From positions 1-43,473 of the forward strand of contig JBQTII010000095.1 of assembly GCA_052388275.1 (NCBI GenBank): a stretch of 43,473 nt of DNA. Reading direction: 5' to 3'. The translations under genes were made by a program, and so were the position numbers. The first letter of the stretch is position 1. Each line of letters opens with the position of its first letter. Origin of the DNA: JBQTII01 sp052388275. Its GTDB lineage: Bacteria > Actinomycetota > Actinomycetes > Sporichthyales > Sporichthyaceae. The notes under the pieces are model-generated. The model did no database searches and was not told the origin of the DNA. It saw nothing but the letters and a program-made list of their open reading frames with translations. Shown piece after piece: positions 25,716 to 33,894 of the stretch.

Positions 25716-26333
25716 TCAGCGAATCTCTGGCCATGCGCCAACGCATGCCTTGTAGGGCAGAGACCCTTTCGCGTAACGCGATGCGGGACATAGAGCCACA
25801 CCCTGCAAGGGTACTTGGAAGCTCTTGAGGCTTCCCTGGCCGCTGGGTTCATAACCCGAGCCGTTACCCACGCAGGTTTCCTGGGTCCACGTGCCTCGCC
25901 ACACCCGGCGGCCCTGCCAACCCGCAAAATAACGATCCTCTTTAGATTCGCCAAGCGACTGCTCAATCTGCACCGATTTGCGCGAGGTGCGAGTGCCGGT
26001 TCGCGCGAGCGTGACGTTATACGTCGCCTCAACCTTCGCCAGGATTGCACGCGCCGAGAATTTGCCGCCAAATGCTGCACCGACCGAGGCCGTGATGGTC
26101 CGCTCGTGCTCAGCAGTCCTCGTGATACGAATTGAGCCACCGGGATTGGCCATGTATCCGCTGTTATGTGTCAGCAAAGACGTCGATTTTGCGAGAGCAC
26201 CGTAGAGCTGATTGCCCGGAGGGCAAGCGTCCACGGGAAGCGGCGCTGCGCTTACGGGCAGAACACTTGCCGCACTCGCAATCAGGGCTGATATCACTCC
26301 TGCTCTGCACGCTCGCTCACGGACGTCACTCAC
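25716..26333 (-). CDS. Secreted protein of unknown function, beta-rich with four cysteines
   Basis: Start chosen at the GTG at 26333 with GAGAGG upstream, giving 205 residues; the frame is open further upstream but runs through the divergent pcnA gene. A signal peptide is clear (ALIASAASVLPVSAA, cleavage near 30). The mature part has four Cys (37, 154, 182, 197), enough for two disulfides. Residues ~67-126 form long alternating polar/non-polar stretches (RITRTAEHERTITASVGAAF, AKVEATYNVTLARTG) rich in Thr/Ser/Arg, as in extended beta-hairpins. RVWRGTWTQETC follows. No family is recognised with confidence; actinobacterial exported proteins with similar patterning exist. GC content is visibly lower than in neighbours, and it interrupts the conserved NUDIX/pcnA junction, so acquisition by transfer is likely. 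Confidence 0.72.
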   Translation of the reverse strand: MSDVRERACRAGVISALIASAASVLPVSAAPLPVDACPPGNQLYGALAKSTSLLTHNSGYMANPGGSIRITRTAEHERTITASVGAAFGGKFSARAILAKVEATYNVTLARTGTRTSRKSVQIEQSLGESKEDRYFAGWQGRRVWRGTWTQETCVGNGSGYEPSGQGSLKSFQVPLQGVALCPASRYAKGSLPYKACVGAWPEIR

Positions 26334-26443
26334 GGCCCCGCCTCTCTGAGTCGTGTCACCGGGGTCCTTCCGGCGAGTCAGGCTGACGCGATGTTCACCA
26401 TACCCAGCCGCGCCACCGCGGTCTGCCTGCTTAGTGTGAGCCG

Positions 26444-26449
26444 TAGAGT
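26444..26449 (+). promoter_or_regulatory. Candidate leaderless -10 for pcnA
   Basis: TAGAGT (TANNNT) ends 8 nt before the pcnA GTG start, and there is no ribosome-binding sequence, so a leaderless or near-leaderless transcript is likely. The 124-bp divergent spacer 26334-26457 also serves the secreted-protein gene. Confidence 0.4.
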
Positions 26450-26457
26450 GGCGACCC

Positions 26458-27924
26458 GTGTCCGGTCCCTTCAGTCCATCCGCCGGCGAGCCCTCCGAGT
26501 CCAGCCTCACCGCGGCCCAGCGGCGAGCGGTCACCGAGCTTCTGCGCGTCTCCCCGGTGGCCACCGACCTGGCCGGGCGCTTCGCGGCCCGGGGTGAGGC
26601 GCTGGCACTGGTGGGGGGGTCGGTCCGCGACGCGCTGCTGGGGCGCTTAGGGAACGACCTGGACTTCACCACCTCGGCCCGGCCGGACAGGACCGCCTCG
26701 ATTCTGACGGGGTGGGCGGAGGCGGTCTGGGACGTCGGCGCGGCCTTCGGCACGATCGGGGCGCGCAAGGGCGGGTTCACGCTGGAGATCACGACCTACC
26801 GCACCGACGCCTATGACCGCGATTCCCGCAAACCCGAGGTGGTCTACGGTGACACCCTCGCCGAGGACCTGGTGCGCCGGGATTTCACGATCAACGCCAT
26901 GGCGGTCGCCTTGCCTGGGATCGAGTTCATCGACCCGCACAACGGGTTGGCTGATCTGGCCGCAGGGGTGTTGCGCACGCCGCGCAGCCCGAGGGAATCC
27001 TTCTCCGACGACCCGCTGCGGATGATGCGCGCGGCGCGCTTCGCAGCCCAGCTCGGGGTGGACGTCGCGCCCGAAGTCCAGACAGCGATGACGGACATGG
27101 CGCAACGCCTGGACATCGTCTCCGCGGAGCGGGTGCGGGACGAGCTGGTCAAGTTGGTCTGCGCGAAGCAGCCGCGCAAGGGGTTGGCGCTGCTGGTGGA
27201 GACCGGGTTGGCGGACCGGGTGCTGCCGGAGGTGCCCAAGATGCGCCTGGAGATCGATGAACATCACCGGCACAAGGACGTTTACGAGCACTCGCTGACC
27301 GTGCTGGACCAGGCGATCGCCTTGGAAGATGCAGGTCCGGACTTCGTGCTGCGGTTTGCGGCGCTCATGCACGACATCGGCAAGCCTCGGACCCGGCGCA
27401 ACGAACCCGGCGGACGGGTGAGTTTCCATCACCACGAGGTGGTCGGGCGGCACATGACGCTGGCGCGGATGAAGGCATTGAAGTTCGACAAGGCGACCAC
27501 CGAGGCGGTCGCGCGCCTGGTGGAGCTGCACCTGCGCTTTCACGGCTACGGCAGTGGCGAATGGACCGACGCGGCGGTGCGCCGCTACGTCACTGACGCC
27601 GGGGAGCTACTTCCGCGCTTGCACAAGCTCACCCGCGCGGACTGCACAACCCGCAACAAGCGAAAAGCGGCAGAGTTGGCCCGCACCTACGACTCCTTGG
27701 AGGCCCGCATCGGTGTGCTGGCCGCCCAGGAGGAGCTGAACGCGATCCGGCCTGCGCTGGATGGGACGGCGATCATGGCCGAGCTGGGTTTGTCGCCGGG
27801 GCCGTTGGTGGGCCGGGCTTACCGCTTCCTACTTGAGCTGAGGATGGAGCAGGGGCCGATGAGCGCGGAGCAGGGCCGCGTGGAGCTTCGCCGGTGGTGG
27901 GCGGAGCAGCCCGAGGCCAGATGA
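26458..27924 (+). CDS. pcnA: CCA-adding tRNA nucleotidyltransferase with HD domain
   Basis: Adds or repairs the CCA end of tRNAs. The 488-residue protein starts at a GTG. The nucleotidyltransferase head has LVGGSVRDALLGRLGNDLDF (catalytic Asp pair D67/D69) and the neck motif EDLVRRDFTINAMAVALPG; RSPRESFSDDPLRMMRAARF follows. The HD phosphohydrolase-like domain lies near 270-320 (HHRHKDVYEHSLTVL, LMHDIGKPRTRR, FHHHEVVGRHM). This is the same architecture as M. tuberculosis Rv3907c. It stands alone on the plus strand, divergent from the secreted-protein gene. A 188-bp spacer without evident hairpin separates it from the transporter operon. Confidence 0.95.
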   Translation: MSGPFSPSAGEPSESSLTAAQRRAVTELLRVSPVATDLAGRFAARGEALALVGGSVRDALLGRLGNDLDFTTSARPDRTASILTGWAEAVWDVGAAFGTIGARKGGFTLEITTYRTDAYDRDSRKPEVVYGDTLAEDLVRRDFTINAMAVALPGIEFIDPHNGLADLAAGVLRTPRSPRESFSDDPLRMMRAARFAAQLGVDVAPEVQTAMTDMAQRLDIVSAERVRDELVKLVCAKQPRKGLALLVETGLADRVLPEVPKMRLEIDEHHRHKDVYEHSLTVLDQAIALEDAGPDFVLRFAALMHDIGKPRTRRNEPGGRVSFHHHEVVGRHMTLARMKALKFDKATTEAVARLVELHLRFHGYGSGEWTDAAVRRYVTDAGELLPRLHKLTRADCTTRNKRKAAELARTYDSLEARIGVLAAQEELNAIRPALDGTAIMAELGLSPGPLVGRAYRFLLELRMEQGPMSAEQGRVELRRWWAEQPEAR

Positions 27925-28112
27925 TTGGCCGCTGATTGCTAGTGAAGTGCTGTCAACGCAGCGGGCCAGCTTCCGAATAAATCGGGCGAATCGACCTCCG
28001 AACGGGTGAACCGACTACAAAGGGGTAACACCCTCTGCCGCGATCGGTGGATCTGCCCCTACGGTGCTCCTACGAAGCCCAACAGGGTGGCGCGGGTGGG
28101 AGAGGATGACCG

Positions 28113-29834
28113 ATGCGTAGGCAGACACGGACCCAGCGGGTAACCCTGGCGGCAATGGCGGGCGCGTTGATGCTCGCTGGATGTGGCGGCGGAGACGACG
28201 AAGCCAACGGCGATGGCGATGGCGGTCCTGCTGCGGTGAGCGCGGCCCAGGAGAACCCCTTATTCCAGGGTGGCAGTCTGACCGGGCCGGTCAAGCCAGG
28301 CGGAGAGATCAAGGTCGAGGGCTGCAAGCCTGCTCGTCCACTGATCCCCTCGGACACGGTCGAGACCTGCGGCGGCAACATCCTGGACTCGGTCACTGCT
28401 CGGCTCGTCCGCTACAACCCCGACACTGCCGCGGCGGAAGAGGACATTGCCGAGTCGATCACGACCGAAGACAACCTGACCTACACCGTCAAGCTTAAGA
28501 AGGACATCAAGTTCCACGATGGCACACCGGTGACCGCGGACAGTTTTGTCGACGCGTGGAACTTCGGCTCCAGCGCAAAGAACAATCAACTTGCTTCGAC
28601 CTTCTTCGCCCCGATCAAGGGCTACACCGACGTCAACCCCGAAGACCCTGACGGCGAGGAGGGTCCGAAGAAGGCCCCGGCGGCCAAGGCCACCGGCATG
28701 TCCGGGCTGAAGGTTGTGAATCCGACCCAGTTCACCATCACCCTGGAGCAGGAGAGCTCGACCTTCGCGCAGCGGCTGGGGTACACCGCGTTTTCCCCTT
28801 TGCCGACATCGTTCTTCGCCGACGGTGGCAAGGCATTCGGCAAGAAGCCGATCGGTGCCGGGCCATTCAAGATGGAGAGTTACGACCCCAATAAGGAAGC
28901 GGTGTTGGTCAAGGACACCTCTTACGACCGCCTCGGCGTGCCGAACGTCGACAAGGTGACTTTTGTGGTGGTCCAGCCCAACGCTGCCTACGAACAGGTC
29001 GTGGCCAATCAGCTCGACATGAACCGCCAGATCCCCTCGGCCAAACTGGTGTCGGGTGTTTTCCGCCGCGACCTCGATGAGCGTTTCGTACGCCGGGAAG
29101 CCGGCGTCATCCAAACGATCACCTTCCCGCCGAAGAACGTCGACCCCAGCTACGACAACATCAAGCTGCGCCAAGCGTTGTCGCTGGCCATCGACCGCCA
29201 AGCCGTCATCAACATTGCCTTCCCCGATCGCAAACCCGCGACCGGCTGGGTCGCCCCGGTCGCCGGCGGTTACAAGGCTGGCGCCTGTGGAGACCTGTGC
29301 TTGTTCGATCCAGTTCGCGCCAAGCAGCTGTTTGACGAAGCTGGCGGGTACACGGGCACCATCACGTTGTCCTACAACGCCGATGGTGACCACAAGACCT
29401 GGACGGAAGGAGTCTGCAACCAGATTAAGAACAATCTCGGCGCCGAATGCATCGCCACCCCGGTCGTGGACTTCGCGACGTTCCGCACGGCGGTGGAGGC
29501 TCGCGAACAGAAGGGCCTGTTCCGCACGGGTTGGCAGATGGACTACCCGTCGATTGAGAACTTCCTTGAGCCGCTGTACAAGACCGACGCCTCCTCCAAT
29601 GACGGGGTGTACTCCGACCCGGCATTCGACGCCGCACTGGAGTCCGCAGCGGCGCTGGAGGATGAGGCCGAGGTATTCGCTGCCTATCAGGAAGCCGAGG
29701 CCTTGTTGCGTAATGGCCTGCCGGTGATCCCACTCTGGTATTCCTCGGTGGTGATCGGCCATTCCGATCGGGTGACCAACGTCAAGCTCACGGTCTTCGG
29801 TACCTATGACTTGAGCTCAGTCTCAGTGATCTGA
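28113..29834 (+). CDS. Oligopeptide/dipeptide ABC transporter substrate-binding lipoprotein
   Basis: A 573-residue family-5 solute-binding protein. The lipobox LAGC has the acylated Cys at residue 24, followed by an acidic Gly/Asp linker. Family segments: VKPGGEIKVEGC, VETCGGNILDSVTARLVRYN, YTVKLKKDIKFHDGTPVTAD, and a KPIGAGPFKMESYDPNKEAV motif typical of DppA/OppA. The start ATG has GGAGAGGA upstream. It heads a five-gene operon and is followed by a strong hairpin, which would favour high levels of binding protein over permease. The ligand is probably peptides, by family; specificity cannot be read from sequence. Confidence 0.93.
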   Translation: MRRQTRTQRVTLAAMAGALMLAGCGGGDDEANGDGDGGPAAVSAAQENPLFQGGSLTGPVKPGGEIKVEGCKPARPLIPSDTVETCGGNILDSVTARLVRYNPDTAAAEEDIAESITTEDNLTYTVKLKKDIKFHDGTPVTADSFVDAWNFGSSAKNNQLASTFFAPIKGYTDVNPEDPDGEEGPKKAPAAKATGMSGLKVVNPTQFTITLEQESSTFAQRLGYTAFSPLPTSFFADGGKAFGKKPIGAGPFKMESYDPNKEAVLVKDTSYDRLGVPNVDKVTFVVVQPNAAYEQVVANQLDMNRQIPSAKLVSGVFRRDLDERFVRREAGVIQTITFPPKNVDPSYDNIKLRQALSLAIDRQAVINIAFPDRKPATGWVAPVAGGYKAGACGDLCLFDPVRAKQLFDEAGGYTGTITLSYNADGDHKTWTEGVCNQIKNNLGAECIATPVVDFATFRTAVEAREQKGLFRTGWQMDYPSIENFLEPLYKTDASSNDGVYSDPAFDAALESAAALEDEAEVFAAYQEAEALLRNGLPVIPLWYSSVVIGHSDRVTNVKLTVFGTYDLSSVSVI

Positions 29835-29858
29835 CCCAGCGCCCAGCCGCACATCATT

Positions 29859-29891
29859 GGGCTGCCCCCCACCCTCGGTGGGGGGCAGCCC
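29859..29891 (+). terminator. 15-bp-stem hairpin between the binding protein and permease genes
   Basis: GGGCTGCCCCCCACC and GGTGGGGGGCAGCCC are perfect complements around a CTC loop, 25 bp after the stop codon. No T-tract follows. It likely acts as a partial terminator or 3'-end stabiliser that lowers permease expression relative to the binding protein. Confidence 0.75.
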
Positions 29892-30007
29892 GCGTCTGAT
29901 GTGCGCCGCTGGTGACACTGTGACGGACGTCCCGTCTGCAGGGCACTAGCCTGAGCCGCACGTCGACGCCTGCCGGGGCCTGCGGACTCGGCCGAGAGGA
30001 GGTCTGC

Positions 30008-30931
30008 ATGGGTCGCTACGTCGCCCGACGCCTGCTGCAGATGATCTTCGTCGTACTCGGCGCGACCTTCCTCATCTTTGCCATGGTGTACGCCTTGCCG
30101 GGAGATCCGCTGGCGGGCAAATGCGGTGAGCGACGCTGCCCAGAGGAGTTCATTGCTGCCGAGACCGAACGGCTGCACCTCGACGATCCCTTACCGCTGC
30201 AATACCTCTACTACCTGGCGAACCTGCTCAAGGGCGATTTCGGAACGACGTCGTCCGGGGAGAGTGTGGCCGGGCTCATCCAGGACGCCTATCCGGCGAC
30301 GGTGAAGCTCGCGATCATCGCCTTGTTCTTCATCACGGCAGTGGGGATCTCCTCGGGCATCCTGTCCGGGATAAAGCGCGGGGGTGCTATCGACCGCGGA
30401 ATCTTGATCTTCACGCTGTTCTTGATCTCGCTGCCGGTCTTCGTCATCGGCACCTTCGCCCAGTGGATTCTCGGCCACCGCCTGGACCTGTTCCCGGTCA
30501 CCGCCACCGACGGCACCTGGGGACAGCTGATCATGCCCGGCATCGTGGTCGCCGCGCTGTCCCTGGCCTACGCAAGCCGAATCACCCGAGCCAGCCTGTC
30601 GGAGAACCTGCGAGCGGATTACGTCCGAACGGCGCGCGCCAAGGGCATGCCCGAGCGCCGGGTGATCGGCATCCACGGGCTGCGGAACTCGATGATTCCG
30701 GTCGTGACCTTTCTCGGCACCGACTTCGGCACCCTGCTTGGTGGCGCAGTGGTCACGGAAGGGGTATTTGGTATCCGCGGGATCGGTGGCCTGGTCTTCA
30801 GCAGCATCGGTCAGCGCGAAGGTGCGACCGTGGTGGGTGTCGTCACCGTGCTCGTCCTGATCTTCCTGCTCGTCAATTTGCTGGTGGACCTGCTCTACGC
30901 GGTACTGGATCCGAGGATTCGCTATGAGTGA
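30008..30931 (+). CDS. Peptide ABC transporter permease (DppB/OppB type)
   Basis: A 307-residue inner-membrane permease. The start MGRYVARRLLQMIFVVLGAT and the N-terminal loop with LPGDPLAG are typical of DppB. Six membrane helices are expected. The EAA-type coupling loop is at DYVRTARAKGMPERRVIGIHG, followed by LRNSMIPVVTFLG. GAGGAGG lies 5 nt before the ATG. It overlaps the next permease gene by 8 bp. It forms the heterodimeric channel with the following gene product. Confidence 0.95.
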   Translation: MGRYVARRLLQMIFVVLGATFLIFAMVYALPGDPLAGKCGERRCPEEFIAAETERLHLDDPLPLQYLYYLANLLKGDFGTTSSGESVAGLIQDAYPATVKLAIIALFFITAVGISSGILSGIKRGGAIDRGILIFTLFLISLPVFVIGTFAQWILGHRLDLFPVTATDGTWGQLIMPGIVVAALSLAYASRITRASLSENLRADYVRTARAKGMPERRVIGIHGLRNSMIPVVTFLGTDFGTLLGGAVVTEGVFGIRGIGGLVFSSIGQREGATVVGVVTVLVLIFLLVNLLVDLLYAVLDPRIRYE

Positions 30932-31850
30932 TGCGCTGGCTGCGGACTCGCTAGTGGAACCCGCAGCGCCCGCGAGCGAGGCACCACGGTCCCTAGGCCG
31001 AGACGCCTGGGAAGATCTGCGGCGTAATCCGATTGCGATCTTCTCCGCCGCAGTCATCGTCCTCATGGTGTTCACAGCGGCCTTCCCTGGCCTGCTGACC
31101 AACCGGCCCCCGGATCGCAACTGCCAACCTGCCCTGAGCCGGCAAGGCCCCTCGGCGGATGCGTGGTTCGGTTACACGGTTCAAGGCTGTGATGTGTTCT
31201 CCCGCACGGTCTACGGAGCGCGCGCCTCGATTCTGGTGGGACTGCTCGCCGCAGCGAGCATCTTCGTCATCGGGGTGGTCCTCGGGATGATTTCGGGCTA
31301 TTTCGGGCGGCGGGTTGACACCGCGATATCGCGTACCGCCGACGTGTTCTTCGGGATCCCCTTCTTCCTCGGCGCGATCATCGTGCTGGCCTCAGTCCCG
31401 TCCGGGGACCAGCGCAGCTTCTGGGTTCCGGTACTCAAAGTGGTGCTTGCTCTCTCTATCCTCGGCTGGCCCGCGATGATGCGGCTGACCCGGGCGGCGA
31501 CCCTGCAGGTGAGCAACGCCGATTACGTTGCCGCCGCTCGCGCGTTGGGCGCCTCGCCCCGCTGGATTCTGGTCAAACATGTGCTGCCCAACGCGGTGCA
31601 GCCGGCGATCGTCTACGCCACCATCGCCCTCGGCGGCTTCATCGGCGCCGAGGCGACTCTCTCGTTCCTCGGGGTCGGCCTGCGCGCCCCGGTGGTCTCT
31701 TGGGGAGTGGACATCTCCGACGCGCAGTTCTTCCTGCGTTCGGACCCGCACATGCTGGCTTTCCCCGCGCTCTTCCTCTCCCTCACCGTTCTCGCGTTCA
31801 TCATGCTCGGCGATGCGGTGCGTGATGCCCTCGATCCGAAGCTGCGATAG
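30924..31850 (+). CDS. Peptide ABC transporter permease (DppC/OppC type)
   Basis: A 308-residue second permease subunit. An N-terminal tail (~1-30) precedes the OppC/DppC N-terminal region RDAWEDLRRNPIAIFSAAVI. The six-helix core contains SILVGLLAAASIFVIGVVLG, and the EAA loop DYVAAARALGASPRWILVKH is followed by VLPNAVQPAIVYATI. The C-terminus ends DAVRDALDPKLR, diagnostic for this subunit. The external loop between the first two helices has two Cys (DRNCQPAL and VQGCDVF) that may pair. Confidence 0.95.
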   Translation: MSDALAADSLVEPAAPASEAPRSLGRDAWEDLRRNPIAIFSAAVIVLMVFTAAFPGLLTNRPPDRNCQPALSRQGPSADAWFGYTVQGCDVFSRTVYGARASILVGLLAAASIFVIGVVLGMISGYFGRRVDTAISRTADVFFGIPFFLGAIIVLASVPSGDQRSFWVPVLKVVLALSILGWPAMMRLTRAATLQVSNADYVAAARALGASPRWILVKHVLPNAVQPAIVYATIALGGFIGAEATLSFLGVGLRAPVVSWGVDISDAQFFLRSDPHMLAFPALFLSLTVLAFIMLGDAVRDALDPKLR

Positions 31851-31865
31851 GCGGGCCCCGCTGCG

Positions 31866-32894
31866 ATGACCACCGCGACCGATGTGACACCCGTACCGCC
31901 CGCAATACCAGCCGGCCCATTGCTTCAGGTGGTTGGGCTCGAGGTCGAGTTCCGGACCCGCGAGGGAGTGGCCAAGGCCGTCAACGGGGTGAGCTACTCC
32001 GTCGAGTCCGGCGAGACTCTCGCTGTACTGGGGGAATCCGGCTGCGGGAAAAGCGTGACTGCTCAGGCGATCATGGGGATCATTGACAGCCCGCCGGGAT
32101 TCGTGACAGGTGGTCAGGTTCGCTTCGCAGGGCAGGACATTCTGACCTTGGACAAGGAATCTCGGCGCAAGTTGCGCGGCACTGAGATGGCGATGATTTT
32201 TCAAGACGCTCTGTCGGCGTTGAATCCGGTGTTCACTGTCGGCTGGCAGATCGGGGAGATGTTTCGCGTCCACCAAGGGATGTCGCGCAAGGACGCCAAG
32301 GCCAAGGCGATCGAACTCATGGACCGGGTGAAGATTCCCTCGGCCAAGGACCGCGTGAACGATTATCCCCATCAGTTCTCCGGAGGCATGCGCCAGCGCG
32401 TGATGATCGCGATGTCGATCGCGTTGAGCCCTAAGTTGCTCATCGCCGACGAGCCCACCACCGCACTCGATGTGACAGTCCAGGCTCAGGTGATGGATCT
32501 GCTCGCTGAGTTGCAACGCGAGTCGGGCATGGCACTGATTCTGATCACGCACGACCTGGGTGTGGTCGCTGACGTGGCGGACAAGTGCGCGGTGATGTAT
32601 GCCGGGCGGATCGTCGAGGAGGCCAGCGTTGACGACCTCTACGCGAACCCGGCGCACCCCTATACCCAGGGCCTGTTGAAATCGATTCCGCGCCTTGATC
32701 TGAAGGGCCATGAGATTTCGGTGATCAAGGGCTTGCCCCCTACCCTGACTCGGATGCCTTCCGGGTGCGCGTTCCATCCGCGATGCGGCCTGCGCCAAGA
32801 CCAGTGTGTGAGCCAGACTCCGCCGTTGTACCCGATCTCGGCCGGGCGTGGCAGCGCCTGTCATTTTTGGCGGGAGGCGCTCGATGGCGAGTGA
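31866..32894 (+). CDS. Peptide ABC transporter ATP-binding protein (DppD/OppD type)
   Basis: A 342-residue ATPase that powers uptake with its partner DppF/OppF-like protein. Walker A GESGCGKS follows LAVLGESG; the Q-loop region is MIFQDALSALNPVFTVG; the signature is QFSGGMRQRVMIA; Walker B and the D-loop read LLIADEPTTALD; the H-loop is LILITHDLG. The C-terminal oligopeptide-specific domain has a Cys-rich motif (SGCAFHPRCGLRQDQC), known in relatives to bind an iron-sulfur cluster. It lies 15 bp after the permease and overlaps the next gene by 11 bp. Confidence 0.95.
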   Translation: MTTATDVTPVPPAIPAGPLLQVVGLEVEFRTREGVAKAVNGVSYSVESGETLAVLGESGCGKSVTAQAIMGIIDSPPGFVTGGQVRFAGQDILTLDKESRRKLRGTEMAMIFQDALSALNPVFTVGWQIGEMFRVHQGMSRKDAKAKAIELMDRVKIPSAKDRVNDYPHQFSGGMRQRVMIAMSIALSPKLLIADEPTTALDVTVQAQVMDLLAELQRESGMALILITHDLGVVADVADKCAVMYAGRIVEEASVDDLYANPAHPYTQGLLKSIPRLDLKGHEISVIKGLPPTLTRMPSGCAFHPRCGLRQDQCVSQTPPLYPISAGRGSACHFWREALDGE

Positions 32895-33894
32895 GGTCGT
32901 GCTTGAGGTTCGTGATCTCGTCAAGCACTTTCCGATCACCGAAGGGGTGGTGCTCAAGCGCAAGGTCGGCGCCGTGCAGGCCGTGGATGGGGTGAGTTTC
33001 GACCTTCATCGCGGCGAGACTCTAGGGCTCGTGGGCGAATCCGGCTGCGGAAAGTCGACGATCGCCAAGCTGTTGATGGGTTTGGAGGCCCCGACCTCAG
33101 GTCACGCCTACTACAACGGCGACGACATCTTCACCCTCAAGGGCAACGCCCAACGCGCACTGCGGCGTCAGATCCAGCTCGTTATGCAGGACCCTTACTC
33201 CTCGCTGAATCCGCGGATGACGGTCGCCGACATCGTGGGCGAGCCGTTCGAGATCCACCCGGAGGTTGCGCCCAAGGGGGAACGCCAGGCCAGGGTGAAG
33301 GAGCTCCTCGACCTGGTCGGCCTCAACCCTGAACACATCAACCGCTATCCCCACCAGTTCTCCGGCGGCCAGCGCCAGCGCATCGGCATCGCCCGCGCCC
33401 TCGCGCTTCGCCCGGAGATCATCGTGTGTGACGAGCCGGTCTCGGCGTTGGATGTGTCCATTCAGGCGCAGGTGATGAACCTGCTCGAGCGCTTGCAGGG
33501 TGAACTGGGCCTGTCCTACATCTTCATCGCTCACGACTTATCCGTGGTGCGCCACCTGTCCGATCGGGTGGCGGTGATGTACCTCGGTCGCATCGCCGAG
33601 ATCGGCACCGACGTCGAGATCTACGAACATCCCACCCACCCCTACACCCAGGCCCTGCTCTCCGCCGTGCCGGTCCCAGACCCATCCCAGCGCGGTCAGC
33701 GAACGGTGATCCGCCTGACGGGGGACGTCCCCAGCCCGGCCAACCCGCCGTCAGGGTGCCGCTTCCGCACCCGCTGCTGGAAGGCGGTCGACAAGTGCGC
33801 CGCCGAGGTTCCCGAACTCGTCGAACGCGTTGGCGGGCACCCGAGCGCCTGTCACTTCGCCGAGGAGAGGGAGATCATTCACTCCGCGGAGTGA
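32884..33894 (+). CDS. Peptide ABC transporter ATP-binding protein (DppF/OppF type)
   Basis: Start at the ATG at 32884 (MASEVVLEVRDLVKHFPITE), with GGGAGG 6 nt upstream inside the preceding gene; 336 residues. Walker A GESGCGKST, Q-loop QLVMQDPYSSLNPRMTV, signature QFSGGQRQRIGIARALALRP, Walker B IIVCDEPVSALD and H-loop FIAHDLSVVRHLSDR are all intact. The C-terminal domain again carries a Cys motif (SGCRFRTRCWKAVDKC). Its last 20 bp overlap the 3' end of the convergent MFS gene. Confidence 0.95.
   Translation: MASEVVLEVRDLVKHFPITEGVVLKRKVGAVQAVDGVSFDLHRGETLGLVGESGCGKSTIAKLLMGLEAPTSGHAYYNGDDIFTLKGNAQRALRRQIQLVMQDPYSSLNPRMTVADIVGEPFEIHPEVAPKGERQARVKELLDLVGLNPEHINRYPHQFSGGQRQRIGIARALALRPEIIVCDEPVSALDVSIQAQVMNLLERLQGELGLSYIFIAHDLSVVRHLSDRVAVMYLGRIAEIGTDVEIYEHPTHPYTQALLSAVPVPDPSQRGQRTVIRLTGDVPSPANPPSGCRFRTRCWKAVDKCAAEVPELVERVGGHPSACHFAEEREIIHSAE

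Noticed and set aside
28260..29762. A 500-codon minus-strand open frame opposite the peptide-binding protein gene
   Set aside because: No recognisable domain or ribosome site; the plus frame encodes a lipoprotein with lipobox and family motifs.
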